Positions 34,488 to 45,486 of a stretch of DNA of 64,000 bases are shown here, in pieces. Every line of letters begins with the position of its first letter. Position 1 is the stretch's first letter. Below the pieces are notes generated by a model that saw only the letters and a program-made list of their open reading frames with translations, was not told where the DNA came from and ran no database searches. A program made the translations under genes and the position numbers. Source of the DNA: Canna indica (Eukaryota; Streptophyta; Magnoliopsida; Zingiberales; Cannaceae); contig CP136897.1 in the NCBI GenBank assembly GCA_034359265.1, positions 30,677,501 to 30,741,500 on the forward strand. Reading direction: 5' to 3'.

Positions 34488-34855
34488 GTCATGCTCTTCT
34501 GATCGTCGGCTAATAAGGGTGAGCGTCCGAGGGATAGCTCGGGGTCATTTTCTTCGTCTCTTCGCGCACCTTTTAGCGCCACGTGAAAAGGTGAAATCGG
34601 ACAATAATGCACGGAGTTACGCCCGTTTTAAACGAAAAATAATAATTGAAATGTTATATTTCTTATTTATTTACAAATTTTAATTTTTCGGGTCGGTTGG
34701 TCGATCGAGCCGGCCGTAGAGGTTGCGGCGGGCCCCGCGCAGGCGATCGACAGCCAAATTTTATGTCGACGACGTCGTCCGTCCTTAACGTTTGGTTAGA
34801 AAGATTGGTAAAAAAAATGATCTCGTCATGCAATCAAATAGGTAGTAAAAAAAAA

Positions 34856-34972
34856 GGTGCAACACGAGGACTACCCAGGGGGTCACCCATCCTAGTACTA
34901 CTCTCGCCCAAGCACGCTTAACTTCGGAGTTCTGATGGGATCCGGTGCATTAGTGCTGGTATGATCGCACCC
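34856..34972 (-). rRNA. 5S rRNA: 5S rRNA, copy 78
   Basis: 117 nt with A100T and C24T. Confidence 0.96.
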
Positions 34973-35341
34973 GTGATGCAATTCTGATCGTCGGCCAATA
35001 AGGGTGAGCGTCCGAGGGATAGCTCGGGGTCATTTTCTTCGTCTCTTCGCGCGCCTTTTAGCGCCACGTGAAAAGCTGAAATCGGACAATAATGCACGGA
35101 GTTAAGCCCGTTTTAAACGAAAAATAATAATTGAAATGTTATATTTCTTATTTATTTACAAATTTTAATTTTTCGGATCGGTTGGTCGATCGAGCCGGCC
35201 GTAGAGGTTGCGGCGGGCCCTGCGCGGGCGATCGACAGCCAAATTTTATGTTGACGACGTCATCCGTCCTTAACGTTTGGTTAGAAAGATTGGTAAAAAA
35301 AATGATCTCGTCGTGCAATCAAATAGGTAGTAAAAAAAAAA

Positions 35342-35458
35342 GGTGCAACACGAGGACTTCCCACGGGGTCACCCATCATAGTACTACTCTCGCCCAAGCA
35401 CGGTTAACTTCGGAGTTCTGATGGGATCCGGTGCGTTAGTGCTGGTATGATCGCACTC
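35342..35458 (-). rRNA. 5S rRNA: 5S rRNA, copy 79
   Basis: 117 nt with C95G, G81T, G56C in the A box and G2A. Confidence 0.95.
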
Positions 35459-35827
35459 ATCGTGCACTTCTGATCGTCGGCTAATAAGGTTGAGCGTCCG
35501 AGGGATAGCTCGAGGTGATTTTCTTCGTCTCTTCGCGCGCCTTTTAGCGCCACGTGAAAAGATGAAATCGGACAATGATGCACGAAGTTACGCCCGTTTT
35601 AAACGAAAAATAATAAATGAAATGTTATTTTTCTTATTTATTTACAAATTTTAATTTTTCGGGCCGGTTGGTCGATCGAGCCGACCGTAGAGGTTGCGGC
35701 GGGCCCCGCGCGGGCCATCGACAGCCAAATTTTATGTCGATGACATCGTCCGTCCTTAACGTTTGGTTAGAAAGATTGGTAAAAAAAATGATCTCGTCGT
35801 GCAATCAAATAGATAGTAAAAAAAAAA

Positions 35828-35944
35828 GGTGCAACACGAGGACTTCCCACGGGGTCACCCATCCTAGTACTACTCTCGCCCAAGCACGCTTAACTTCGGA
35901 GTTCTGATGGGATCCGGTGCATTAGTGCTGGTATGATCGCACCC
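35828..35944 (-). rRNA. 5S rRNA: 5S rRNA, copy 80
   Basis: 117 nt with C95G and C24T. Confidence 0.97.
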
Positions 35945-36313
35945 GTGATGCAATTCTGATCGTCGGCCAATAAGGGTGAGCGTCCGAGGGATAGCTCGGG
36001 GTCATTTTCTTCGTCTCTTCGCGCGCCTTTTAGCGCCACGTGAAAAGCTGAAATCGGACAATAATGCACGGAGTTAAGCCCGTTTTAAACGAAAAATAAT
36101 AATTGAAATGTTATATTTCTTATTTATTTACAAATTTTAATTTTTCTGATCGGTTGGTCGATCGAGCCGGCCGTAGAGGTTGCGGCGGGCCCTGCGCGGG
36201 CGATCGACAGCCAAATTTTATGTTGACGACGTCATCCGTCCTTAACGTTTGGTTAGAAAGATTGGTAAAAAAAATGATCTCGTCGTGCAATCAAATAGGT
36301 AGTAAAAAAAAAA

Positions 36314-36430
36314 GGTGCAACCCGAGGACTTCCCACGGGGTCACCCATCCTAGTACTACTCTCGCCCAAGCACGCTTAACTTCGAAGTTCTGATGGGATC
36401 CGGTGCGTTAGTGCTGGTATGATCGCACTC
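36314..36430 (-). rRNA. 5S rRNA: 5S rRNA, copy 81
   Basis: 117 nt with caacccgagg, C95G, C46T and G2A. Confidence 0.95.
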
Positions 36431-36798
36431 GTCGTGCACTTCTGATCGTCGGCTAATAAGGTTGAGCGTCCGAGGGATAGCTCGAGGTGATTTTCTTCGT
36501 CTCTTCGCGCGCCTTTTAGCGCCACGTGAAAAGATGAAATCGGACAATGATGCACGAAGTTACGCCCGTTTTAAACGAAAAATAATAAATGAAATGTTAT
36601 TTTTCTTATTTATTTACAAATTTTAATTTTTCGGGCCGGTTGGTCGATCGAGCCGACCGTAGAGGTTGCGGCGGGCCCCGCGCGGGCGATCGACAGCCAA
36701 ATTTTATGTCGATGACATCGTCCGTCCTTAACGTTTGGTTAGAAAGATTGGTAAAAAAAATGATCTCGTCGTGCAATCAAATAGGTAGTAAAAAAAAA

Positions 36799-36915
36799 GG
36801 TGCAACACGAGGACTTCCCAGGGGGTCACCCATCCTAGTACTACTCTCGCCCAAGCAAGCTTAACTTCGGAGTTCTGATGGGATCCGATGCGTTTGTGCT
36901 GGTATGATCGCACCT
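36799..36915 (-). rRNA. 5S rRNA: 5S rRNA, copy 82
   Basis: 117 nt with G58T, C28T, gcgtttgtg and G1A. Confidence 0.95.
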
Positions 36916-37283
36916 GTGGTGCACTTCTGATCGTCGGCTAATAAGGTTGAGCGTCCGAGGGATAGCTCGGGGTGATTTTCTTCGTCTCTTCGCGCGCCTT
37001 TTAGCGCCACGTGAAAAGATGAAATCGGACAATGATGCACGAAGCTACGCCCGTTCTAAACGAAAAATAATAAATGAAATGTTATTTTTCTTATTTATTT
37101 ACAAATTTTAATTTTTCGGGCCGGATGGTCGATCGAGCCGGCCGTAGAGGTTGCGGCGGGCCTCGCGCGGGCAATCGACAGCCAAATTTTATGTCGATGA
37201 CGTCGTCCGTCCTTAACGTTTGGTTAGAAAGATTGCTAAAAAAAATGATCTCGTCGTGCAATCAAATAGGTAGTAAAAAAAAA

Positions 37284-37400
37284 GGTGCAACACGAGGACT
37301 TCCCAGGGGGTCACCCATCATAGTACTACTCTCGCCCAAGCACGCTTAACTTCGAAGTTCTGATGGGATCCGGTGCGTTAGTGCTGGTATGATCGCACCC
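37284..37400 (-). rRNA. 5S rRNA: 5S rRNA, copy 83
   Basis: 117 nt with G81T and C46T, as copy 77, 2913 bp away. Confidence 0.96.
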
Positions 37401-37768
37401 GTCATGCTCTTCTGATCGTCGGCTAATAAGGGTGAGCGTCCGAGGGATAGCTCGGGGTCATTTTCTTCGTCTCTTCGCGCACCTTTTAGCGCCACGTGAA
37501 AAGGTGAAATCGGACAATAATGCACGGAGTTACGCCCGTTTAAAATGAAAAATAATAATTGAAATGTTATATTTCTTATTTATTTACAAATTTTAATTTT
37601 TCGGATCGGTTGGTCGATCGAGCCGGCCGTAGAGGTTGCGGCGGGCCCCGCGCGGGCGATCGACAGCCAAATTTTATGTCGACGACGTCGTCCGTCCTTA
37701 ACGTTTGGTTAGAAAGATTGGTAAAAAAAATGATCTCGTCATGCAATCAAATGGGTAGTAAAAAAAAA

Positions 37769-37885
37769 GGTGCAACACGAGGACTTCCCAGGGGGTCACC
37801 CATCCTAGTACTACTCTCGCACAAGCACGCTTAACTTCGGAGTTCTGATGGGATCCGGTGCATTAGTGCTGGTATGATCGCACCC
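37769..37885 (-). rRNA. 5S rRNA: 5S rRNA, copy 84
   Basis: 117 nt with G65T and C24T; shares the atgggtag 3' flank with copy 67. Confidence 0.96.
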
Positions 37886-38253
37886 GTGATGAAATTCTGA
37901 TCGTCGGCCAATAAGGGTGAGCGTCCGAGGGATAGCTCGGGGTCATTTTCTTCGTCTCTTCGCGCGCCTTTTAGCGCCACGTGAAAAGTTGAAATCGGAC
38001 AATAATGCACGGAGTTACGCCGTTTTAAACGAAAAATAATAATTGAAATGTAATATTTCTTATTTATTTACAAATTTTAATTTTTCGGATCGGTTGGTCG
38101 ATCGAGCCGGCCGTAGAGGTTGCGGCGGACCCTGCGCGGGCGATCGACAGCCAAATTTTATGTCGACGACGTCGTCCGTCCTTAACGTTTGGTTAGAAAG
38201 ATTGGTAAAAAAAATGATCTCGTCGTGCAATCAAATAGGTAGTAAAAAAAAAA

Positions 38254-38370
38254 GGTGCAACACGAGGACTTCCCACGGGGTCACCCATCCTAGTACTACT
38301 CTCGCCCAAGCACGCTTAACTTAGGAGTTCTGATGGGATCCGGTGCGTTAGTGCTGGTATGATCGCACCC
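38254..38370 (-). rRNA. 5S rRNA: 5S rRNA, copy 85
   Basis: 117 nt, class C95G + G48T, as copy 68. Confidence 0.97.
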
Positions 38371-38737
38371 ATGATGCAATTCTGATCGTCGGCTAATAAG
38401 GGTGAGCGTCCGAGGGATAGCTCGGGGTCATTTTCTTCGTCTCTTCGCGCGCCTTTTAGCGCAACGTGAAAAGCTGAAATCGGACAATAATGCACGGAGT
38501 TACGCCCGTTTTAAACGAAAAATAATAATTGAAATGTTATATTTCTTATTTATTTACAAATTTAATTTTTCGGGTCGGTTGGTCGATCGAGCCGGCCGTA
38601 GAGTTTGCGGTGGGCCCCGCGCGGGCGATCGACAGCCAAATTTTATGTCGACGACTTCGTCCGTCCTTAACGTTTGGTTAGAAAGATTGGTAAAAAAATG
38701 ATCTCGTCGTGCAATCAAATTGGTAGTAAAAAAAAAA

Positions 38738-38845
38738 GGTGCAACACGAGGACTTCCCAGGGGGTCACCCATCCTAGTACTACTCTCGCCCAAGCACGCT
38801 TAAATTCAGAGTTCTGATCAGATCCGGTGCGTTAGTGCTGGTATG
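38738..38845 (-). pseudogene. 5S rRNA copy 86, decapitated (type A)
   Basis: 108 nt, ttaaattcagag lineage, with gatcagatcc; joined to ttatttctctta. Confidence 0.94.
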
Positions 38846-39047
38846 TTATTTCTCTTATTTATTTACAAATTTTAATTTTTCGGGTCGGTTGGTCGATCGA
38901 GCCGGCCGTAGAGGTTGCGGCGGGCCCCACGCGGGCGATCCACAGCCAAATTTTATGTCGACGACGTCGTCCGTCCTTAACGTTTGGTTAGAAAGATTGG
39001 TAAAAAAAATGATCTCGTCATGCAATCAAATAGGTAGTAAAAAAAAA

Positions 39048-39164
39048 GGTGCAACACGAGGACTTCCCAGGGGGTCACCCATCCTAGTACTACCCTCGCC
39101 CAAGCGCGCTTAACTTCGGAGTTCTGATGGGATCCGGTGCATTAGTGCTGGTATGATCGCACCC
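39048..39164 (-). rRNA. 5S rRNA: 5S rRNA, copy 87
   Basis: 117 nt with A71G, T59C and C24T. Confidence 0.96.
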
Positions 39165-39524
39165 GTGATGCAATTCTGATCGTCGGCCAATAAGGGTGAG
39201 CGTCCGAGGGATAGCTCGGGGTCATTTTCTTCGTCTCTTCGCGCGCCTTTTAGCGCCACGTGAAAAGCTGAAATCGGACAATAATGCACTGAGTTACGCC
39301 CGTTTTAAACGAAAAATAATAATTGAAATGTTATATTTTCTTATTTATTTACAAATTTTAATTTTTCGGATCGGTTGGTCGATCGAGCCGGCCGTAGAGG
39401 TTGCGGCGGGCCCTGCGCGGGCGATCGACAGCCAAATTTTATGTCGACGACGTCGTCCGTCCTTAACGTTTGGTTAGAAAGATTGGTAAAAAAAATGATC
39501 TCGTCGTGCAATCAAATAGGTAGT

Positions 39525-39533
39525 AAAAAAAAA
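39525..39533 (-). terminator. Pol III T-run terminator (reference copy)
   Basis: Nine A on the plus strand, hence T9 directly after GCACC in RNA sense. Pol III terminates in runs of four or more T. Most units have T8-T10; some are split by one base (copies 4, 37, 54, 72, 89, 118) and copies 1 and 116 have lost it. Confidence 0.85.
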
Positions 39534-39650
39534 GGTGCAACACGAGGACTTCCCAGGGGGTCACCCATCCTAGTACTACTCTCGCCCAAGCACGCTTAAC
39601 TTCGGAGTTCTGATGGGATCCGGTGCGTTAGTGCTGGTATGATCGCACCC
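39534..39650 (-). rRNA. 5S rRNA: 5S rRNA, copy 88 (reference copy)
   Basis: The only copy in which I read no difference from the array majority, so it serves as reference. 5S rRNA is the small RNA of the large ribosomal subunit central protuberance, made by RNA polymerase III with TFIIIA binding inside the gene. RNA starts GGGTGCGATCATACCAGC and ends TCGTGTTGCACC, giving 117 nt before the T run; the mature RNA probably includes two or three of the T residues (plant 5S is about 120 nt). The 5' GGGTGC and 3' GCACC ends pair as helix I. BamHI GGATCC lies at nt 30-35. By the usual 5S numbering the A box is near nt 50-64, the intermediate element near 67-72 and the C box near 80-97. From memory many plants have T where this array has C at about nt 93 in loop D; I could not check that. 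Confidence 0.98.
39554..39601 (-). promoter_or_regulatory. Internal control region (A box, IE, C box) of reference copy
   Basis: Positions follow the standard 5S numbering: A box 39587-39601 (AAGCGTGCTTGGGC region), intermediate element 39579-39584, C box 39554-39571 (GGATGGGTGACC region). It is the TFIIIA/TFIIIC binding region known for eukaryotic 5S genes. Decapitated copies keep it intact, so they may still bind TFIIIA. Confidence 0.8.
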
Positions 39651-39673
39651 GTTGTGCACTTCTGATCGTCGGC

Positions 39674-39679
39674 TAATAA
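39674..39679 (-). promoter_or_regulatory. TATA-like element of 5S gene (reference copy)
   Basis: TTATTA in RNA sense, at -29 to -24 from the first G of copy 88. Plant 5S genes are known to use a TATA-like motif near -28 as well as the internal promoter. The same taataa (plus strand) follows at the same distance in almost every unit; exceptions are copies 28 and 55 and the 15 decapitated copies. Confidence 0.75.
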
Positions 39680-39742
39680 GGTTGAGCGTCCGAGGGATAG
39701 CTCGGGGTGATTTTCTTCGTCTCTTCGCGCGCCTTTTAGCGC

Positions 39743-39748
39743 CACGTG
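39743..39748. promoter_or_regulatory. G-box-like CACGTG in the 5' flank (reference copy)
   Basis: Palindromic CACGTG about 93-98 bp upstream of the gene start, inside the conserved stretch gcgccacgtgaaaag. It recurs at the same place in nearly all spacers. CACGTG is the core bound by plant bZIP and bHLH factors; any role in 5S transcription is only inference. Confidence 0.4.
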
Positions 39749-40018
39749 AAAAGATGAAATCGGACAATGATGCACGAAGTTACGCCCGTTTTAAACGAAA
39801 AATAATAAATGAAATGTTATTTTTCTTATTTATTTACAAATTTTAATTTTTCGGGCCGGTTGGTCGATCGAGCCGGCCGTAGAGGTTGCGGCGGGCCCCG
39901 CGCGGGCGATCGACAGCCAAATTTTATGTCGACGACGTCGTCCGTCCTTAACGTTTGGTTAGAAAGATTGGTAAAAAAAATGATCTCGTCGTGCAATCAA
40001 ATAGGTAGTAAAACAAAA

Positions 40019-40135
40019 GGTGCAACACGAGGACTTCCCAGGGGGTCACCCATCATAGTACTACTCTCGCGCAAGCACGCTTAACTTCGGAGTTCTGATG
40101 GGATCCGGTGCGTTAGTGCTGGTATGATCGCACTC
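40019..40135 (-). rRNA. 5S rRNA: 5S rRNA, copy 89
   Basis: 117 nt with G81T, G65C and G2A. T run split (aaaacaaaa). Confidence 0.96.
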
Positions 40136-40502
40136 GTGATGCAATTCTGATCGTCGGCTAATAAGGGTGAGCGTCTGAGGGATAGCTCGGGGTCATTTTC
40201 TTCGTCTCTTGGCGCGCCTTTTAGCGCCACGTGAAAAGTAGAAATCGGACAATAATGCACGGAGTTACGCCCGTTTTAAACGAAAAATAATAATTGAAAT
40301 GTTATATTTCTTATTTATTTACAAATTTAATTTTTCGGGTCGGTTGGTCGATCGAGTCGGCCGTAGAGTTTGCGGTGGGCCCCGCGCGGGCGATCGACAG
40401 CCAAATTTTATGTCGACGACGTCGTCCGTCCTTCACGTTTGGTTAGAAAGATTGGTAAAAAAAATGATCTCGTCGTGCAATCAAATTGGTAGTAAAAAAA
40501 AA

Positions 40503-40610
40503 GGTGCAACACGAGGACTTCCCAGGGGGTCACCCATCCTAGTACTACTCTCGCCCAAGCACGCTTAAATTCAGAGTTCTGATGAGATCCGGTGCGTTAG
40601 TGCTGGTATG
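40503..40610 (-). pseudogene. 5S rRNA copy 90, decapitated (type A)
   Basis: 108 nt, ttaaattcagag / gatgagatcc lineage, joined to ttatttctctta. Confidence 0.94.
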
Positions 40611-40812
40611 TTATTTCTCTTATTTATTTATAAATTTTAATTTTTCGGGTCGGTTGGTCGATCGAGCCGGCCGTAGAGGTTGCGGCGGGCCCCGCCCGGG
40701 CGATCCACAGCCAAATTTTATGTCGACGACGTCGTCCGTCCTTAACGTTTGGTTAGAAAGATTGGTAAAAAAAATGATCTCGTCGTGCAATCAAATAGGT
40801 AGTAAAAAAAAA

Positions 40813-40929
40813 GGTGCAACACGAGGACTTCCCAGGGGGTCACCCATCCTAGTACTACTCTCGCCCAAGCACTCTTAACTTCGGAGTTCTGATGGGATCC
40901 GGTGCGTTAGTGCTGGTATGATCGCACCC
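40813..40929 (-). rRNA. 5S rRNA: 5S rRNA, copy 91
   Basis: 117 nt, single change C57A in the A box. Confidence 0.97.
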
Positions 40930-41294
40930 GTCATGCACTTCTGATCGTCGGCTAATAAGGGTGAGCGTCCGAGGGATAGCTCGGGGTCATTTTCTTCGTC
41001 TCTTCGCGCGCCTTTTAGCGCCACGTGAAAAGCTGAAATCGGACAATAATGCACGGAGTTACGCCCGTTTTAAACGAAAAATAATAATTGAAATGTTATA
41101 TTTCTTATTTATTTACAAATTTAATTTTTCGGGTTTTTTTGATCGAGCCGGCCGTAGAGTTTGCGGTGGGGCCCGCGCGGGCGATCGACAGCCAAATTTT
41201 ATGTCGACGACGTCGTCCGACCTTAACGTTTGGTTAGAAAGATTGGTAAAAAAAATGATCTCGTCGTGCAATCAAATTGGTAGTAAAAAAAAAA

Positions 41295-41402
41295 GGTGCA
41301 ACACGAGGACTTCCCAGGGGGTCACCCATCCTAGTACTACTCTCGCCCAAGCACACTTAAATTCAGAGTTCTGATGAGATCCGGTGCGTTAGTGCTGGTA
41401 TG
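41295..41402 (-). pseudogene. 5S rRNA copy 92, decapitated (type A)
   Basis: 108 nt, ttaaattcagag / gatgagatcc lineage with gcacactta; joined to ttatttctctta. Last of this lineage in the window. Confidence 0.94.
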
Positions 41403-41604
41403 TTATTTCTCTTATTTATTTACAAATTTTAATTTTTCGGGTCGGTTGGTCGATCGAGCCGGCCGTAGAGGTTGCGGCGGGCCCCGCGCGGGCGATCCAC
41501 AGCCAAATTTTATGTCGACGACGTCGTCCGTCCTTAACGTTTGGTTAGAAAGATTGGTAAAAAAAATGATCTCGTCGTGCAATCAAATAGGTAGTAAAAA
41601 AAAA

Positions 41605-41721
41605 GGTGCAACACGAGGACTTCCCAAGGGGTCACCCATCCTAGTACTACTCTCGCCCAAGCACGCTTAACTTCGGAGTTCTGATGGGATCCGGTGCATT
41701 AGTGCTGGTATGATCGCACCC
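41605..41721 (-). rRNA. 5S rRNA: 5S rRNA, copy 93
   Basis: 117 nt with C95T and C24T. Confidence 0.97.
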
Positions 41722-42090
41722 GTCATGCACTTCTGATCGTCGGCTAATAAGGGTGAGCGTCCGAGGGATAGCTCGGGGTCATTTTCTTCGTCTCTTCGCG
41801 CGCCTTTTAGCGCCACGTGAAAAGCTGAAATCAGACAATAATGCACGGAGTTACGTCCGTTTTAAACGAAAAATAATAATTGAAATGTTATATTTCTTAT
41901 TTATTTACAAATTTTAATTTTTCGGATCGGTTGGTCGATCGAGCCGGCCGTAGAGGTTGCGGCGGGCCCCGCGCGGGCGATCGACAGCCAAATTTTATGT
42001 CGACGACGTCGTCCGTCCTTAACGTTTGGTTAGAAAGATTGGTAAAAAAAATGATCTCGTCGTGCAATCAAATAGGTAGTAAAAAAAAAA

Positions 42091-42207
42091 GGTGCAACAC
42101 GAGGACTTCCCACGGGGTCACCCATCCTAGTACTACTCTCGCCCAAGCACGCTTAACTTAGGAGTTCTGATGGGATCCGGTGCGTTAGTGCTGGTATGAT
42201 CGCACCC
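42091..42207 (-). rRNA. 5S rRNA: 5S rRNA, copy 94
   Basis: 117 nt, class C95G + G48T. Confidence 0.97.
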
Positions 42208-42574
42208 ATGATGCAATTCTGATCGTCGGCTAATAAGGGTGAGCGTCCGAGGGATAGCTCGGGGTCATTTTCTTCGTCTCTTCGCGCGCCTTTTAGCGCC
42301 ACGTGAAAAGCTGAAATCGGACAATAATGCACGGAGTTACGCCCGTTTTAAACGAAAAATAATAATTGAAATGTTATATTTATTATTTATTTACAAATTT
42401 TAATTTTTCGGGTCGGTTGGTCGATCGAGCCGGCCGTAGAGGTTGCGGCGGGCCCCGCGCGGGCGATCCACAGCCAAATTTTATGTCGACGACGTCGTCC
42501 ATCCTTAACGTTTGGTTAGAAAGATTGGTAAAAAAAATGATCTCGTCGTGCAATCAAATAGGTAGTAAAAAAAA

Positions 42575-42691
42575 GGTGCAACACGAGGACTTCCCAAGGG
42601 GTCACCCATCCTAGTACTACTCTCGCCCAAGCACGCTTAACTTCGGAGTTCTGATGGGATCCGGTGCGTTAGTGCTGGTATGATCGCACCC
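42575..42691 (-). rRNA. 5S rRNA: 5S rRNA, copy 95
   Basis: 117 nt, single change C95T. T8 run. Confidence 0.97.
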
Positions 42692-43059
42692 GTCATGCAC
42701 TTCTGATCGTCGGCTAATAAGGGTGAGCGTCCGAGGGATAGCTCGGGGTCATTTTCTTCGTCTCTTCGCGCGCCTTTTAGCGCCACGTGAAAAGCTGAAA
42801 TCAGACAATAATGCACGGAGTTACGCCCGTTTTAAACGAAAAATAATAATTGAAATGTTATATTTCTTATTTATTTACAAATTTTAATTTTTCGGATCGG
42901 TTGGTCGATCGAGCCGGCCGTAGAGGTTGCGGCGGGCCCCGCGCGGGCGATCGACAGCCAAATTTTATGTCGACGACGTCGTCCGTCCTTAACGTTTGGT
43001 TAGAAAGATTGGTAAAAAAAATGATCTCGTCATGCAATCAAATAGGTAGTAAAAAAAAA

Positions 43060-43176
43060 GGTGCAACACGAGGACTTCCCAAGGGGTCACCGATCCTAGT
43101 ACTACCCTTGCCCAAGCACGCTTAACTTCGGAGTTCTGATGGGATCCGGTGCATTAGTGCTGGTATGATCGCACCC
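43060..43176 (-). rRNA. 5S rRNA: 5S rRNA, copy 96
   Basis: 117 nt with C95T, G85C, tacccttgccc and C24T; same in copies 99 and 105. Confidence 0.96.
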
Positions 43177-43545
43177 GTCATGCAATTCTGATCGTCGGCC
43201 AATAAGGGTGAGCGTCCGAGGGATAGCTCGGGGTCATTTTCCTCGTCTCTTCGCGCGCCTTTTAGCGCCACGTGAAAATCTGAAATCAGACAATAATGCA
43301 CGGAGTTACGCCCGTTTTAAACGAAAAATAATAATTGAAATGTTATATTTCTTATTTATTTACAAATTTTAATTTTTCGGATCGGTTGGTCGATCGAGCC
43401 GGCCGTAGAGGTTGCGGCGGGCCCTGCGCGGGCGATCGACAGCCAAATTTTATGTCGACGACGTCGTCCGTCCTTAACGTTTGGTTAGAAAGATTGGTAA
43501 AAAAAATGATCTCGTCGTGCAATCAAATAGGTAGTAAAAAAAAAA

Positions 43546-43662
43546 GGTGCAACACGAGGACTTCCCACGGGGTCACCCATCCTAGTACTACCCTCGCCCA
43601 AGCACGCTTAACTTCGGAGTTCTGATGGGATCCGGTGCATTAGTGCTGGTATGATCGCACCC
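43546..43662 (-). rRNA. 5S rRNA: 5S rRNA, copy 97
   Basis: 117 nt with C95G, A71G and C24T. Confidence 0.96.
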
Positions 43663-44031
43663 GTCATGCAATTCTGATCGTCGGCCAATAAGGGTGAGCG
43701 TCCGAGGGATAGCTCGGGGTCATTTTCCTCGTCTCTTCGCGCGCCTTTTAGCGCCACGTGAAAATCTGAAATCAGACAATAATGCACGGAGTTACGCCCG
43801 TTTTAAACGAAAAATAATAATTGAAATGTTATATTTCTTATTTATTTACAAATTTTAATTTTTCGGATCGGTTGGTCGATCGAGCCGGCCGTAGAGGTTG
43901 CGGCGGGCCCTGCGCGGGCGATCGACAGCCAAATTTTATGTCGACGACGTCGTCCGTCCTTAACGTTTGGTTAGAAAGATTGGTAAAAAAAATGATCTCG
44001 TCGTGCAATCAAATAGGTAGTAAAAAAAAAA

Positions 44032-44148
44032 GGTGCAACACGAGGACTTCCCACGGGGTCACCCATCCTAGTACTACTCTCGCCCAAGCACGCTTAACTT
44101 AGGAGTTCTGATGGGATCTGGTGCGTTAGTGCTGGTATGATCGCACCC
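44032..44148 (-). rRNA. 5S rRNA: 5S rRNA, copy 98
   Basis: 117 nt with C95G, G48T and G30A (BamHI lost). Confidence 0.96.
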
Positions 44149-44516
44149 ATGATGCAATTCTGATCGTCGGCTAATAAGGGTGAGCGTCCGAGGGATAGCT
44201 CGGGGTCATTTTCTTCGTCTCTTCGCGCGCCTTTTAGCGCCACGTGAAAAGCTGAAATCAGACAATAATGCACGGAGTTACGCCCGTTTTAAACGAAAAA
44301 TAATAATTGAAATGTTATATTTCTTATTTATTTACAAATTTTAATTTTTCGGATCGGTTGGTCGATCGAGCCGGCCGTAGAGGTTGCGGCGGGCCCCGCG
44401 CGGGCGATCGACAGCCAAATTTTATGTCGACGACGTCGTCCGTCCTTAACGTTTGGTTAGAAAGATTGGTAAAAAAAATGATCTCGTCATGCAATCAAAT
44501 AGGTAGTAAAAAAAAA

Positions 44517-44633
44517 GGTGCAACACGAGGACTTCCCAAGGGGTCACCGATCCTAGTACTACCCTTGCCCAAGCACGCTTAACTTCGGAGTTCTGATGGG
44601 ATCCGGTGCATTAGTGCTGGTATGATCGCACCC
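44517..44633 (-). rRNA. 5S rRNA: 5S rRNA, copy 99
   Basis: 117 nt, same variants as copy 96. Confidence 0.96.
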
Positions 44634-45002
44634 GTCATGCAATTCTGATCGTCGGCCAATAAGGGTGAGCGTCCGAGGGATAGCTCGGGGTCATTTTCCT
44701 CGTCTCTTCGCGCGCCTTTTAGCGCCACGTGAAAATCTGAAATCAGACAATAATGCACGGAGTTACGCCCGTTTTAAACGAAAAATAATAATTGAAATGT
44801 TATATTTCTTATTTATTTACAAATTTTAATTTTTCGGATCGGTTGGTCGATCGAGCCGGCCGTAGAGGTTGCGGCGGGCCCTGCGCGGGCGATCGACAGC
44901 CAAATTTTATGTCGACGACGTCGTCCGTCCTTAACGTTTGGTTAGAAAGATTGGTAAAAAAAATGATCTCGTCGTGCAATCAAATAGGTAGTAAAAAAAA
45001 AA

Positions 45003-45119
45003 GGTGCAACACGAGGACTTCCCACGGGGTCACCCATCCTAGTACTACTCTCGCCCAAGCACGCTTAACTTAGGAGTTCTGATGGGATCCGGTGCGTTAG
45101 TGCTGGTATGATCGCACTC
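45003..45119 (-). rRNA. 5S rRNA: 5S rRNA, copy 100
   Basis: 117 nt with C95G, G48T and G2A. Confidence 0.97.
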
Positions 45120-45486
45120 GTGATGCAATTCTGATCGTCGGCTAATAAGGGTGAGCGTCCGAGGGATAGCTCGGGGTCATTTTCTTCGTCTCTTCGCGCG
45201 CCTTTTAGCGCCACGTGAAAAGCTGAAATCGGACAATAATGCACGGAGTTACGCCCGTTTTAAACGAAAAATAATAATTGAAATGTTATATTTATTATTT
45301 ATTTACAAATTTTAATTTTTCGGGTCGGTTGGTCGATCGAGCCGGCCGTAGAGGTTGCGGCGGGCCCCGCGCGGGCGATCCACAGCCAAATTTTATGTCG
45401 ACGACGTCGTCCGTCCTTAACGTTTGGTTAGAAAGATTGGTAAAAAAAATGATCTCGTCGTGCAATCAAATAGGTAGTAAAAAAAA

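Larger units (their letters stand above)
33031..37540. repeat. Blocks repeated at 1941- and 2913-bp offsets
   Basis: Copies 75-77 match 81-83 at 2913 bp and 75-76 match 79-80 at about 1941 bp. Shared marks are gagttaagcccg, ccatcatag and gtcatgctcttctg. Confidence 0.85.
29484..39100. repeat. Block duplicated at about 8074-bp offset
   Basis: Copies 67-70 (29694 to 31090) and 84-87 (37769 to 39164) match with an 8074-8075 bp shift. Shared private marks are caaatgggtag, gaaatgtaatatttc, gacttcgtccg and the decapitated TTAAATTCAGAG copy. Confidence 0.85.

Noticed and set aside
39809..40084. Recurring open frame of about 91 codons beginning MKCYFSYLFTNFNFSGRLVD in most units (plus strand).
   Set aside because: It runs from the spacer A/T tract through the antisense of the 5S gene. 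Its frame shifts whenever the A run changes length, its C-terminus changes accordingly, and it has no recognisable domain. It is what a homogeneous repeat produces by chance; substitutions follow CpG decay, not codon constraint.
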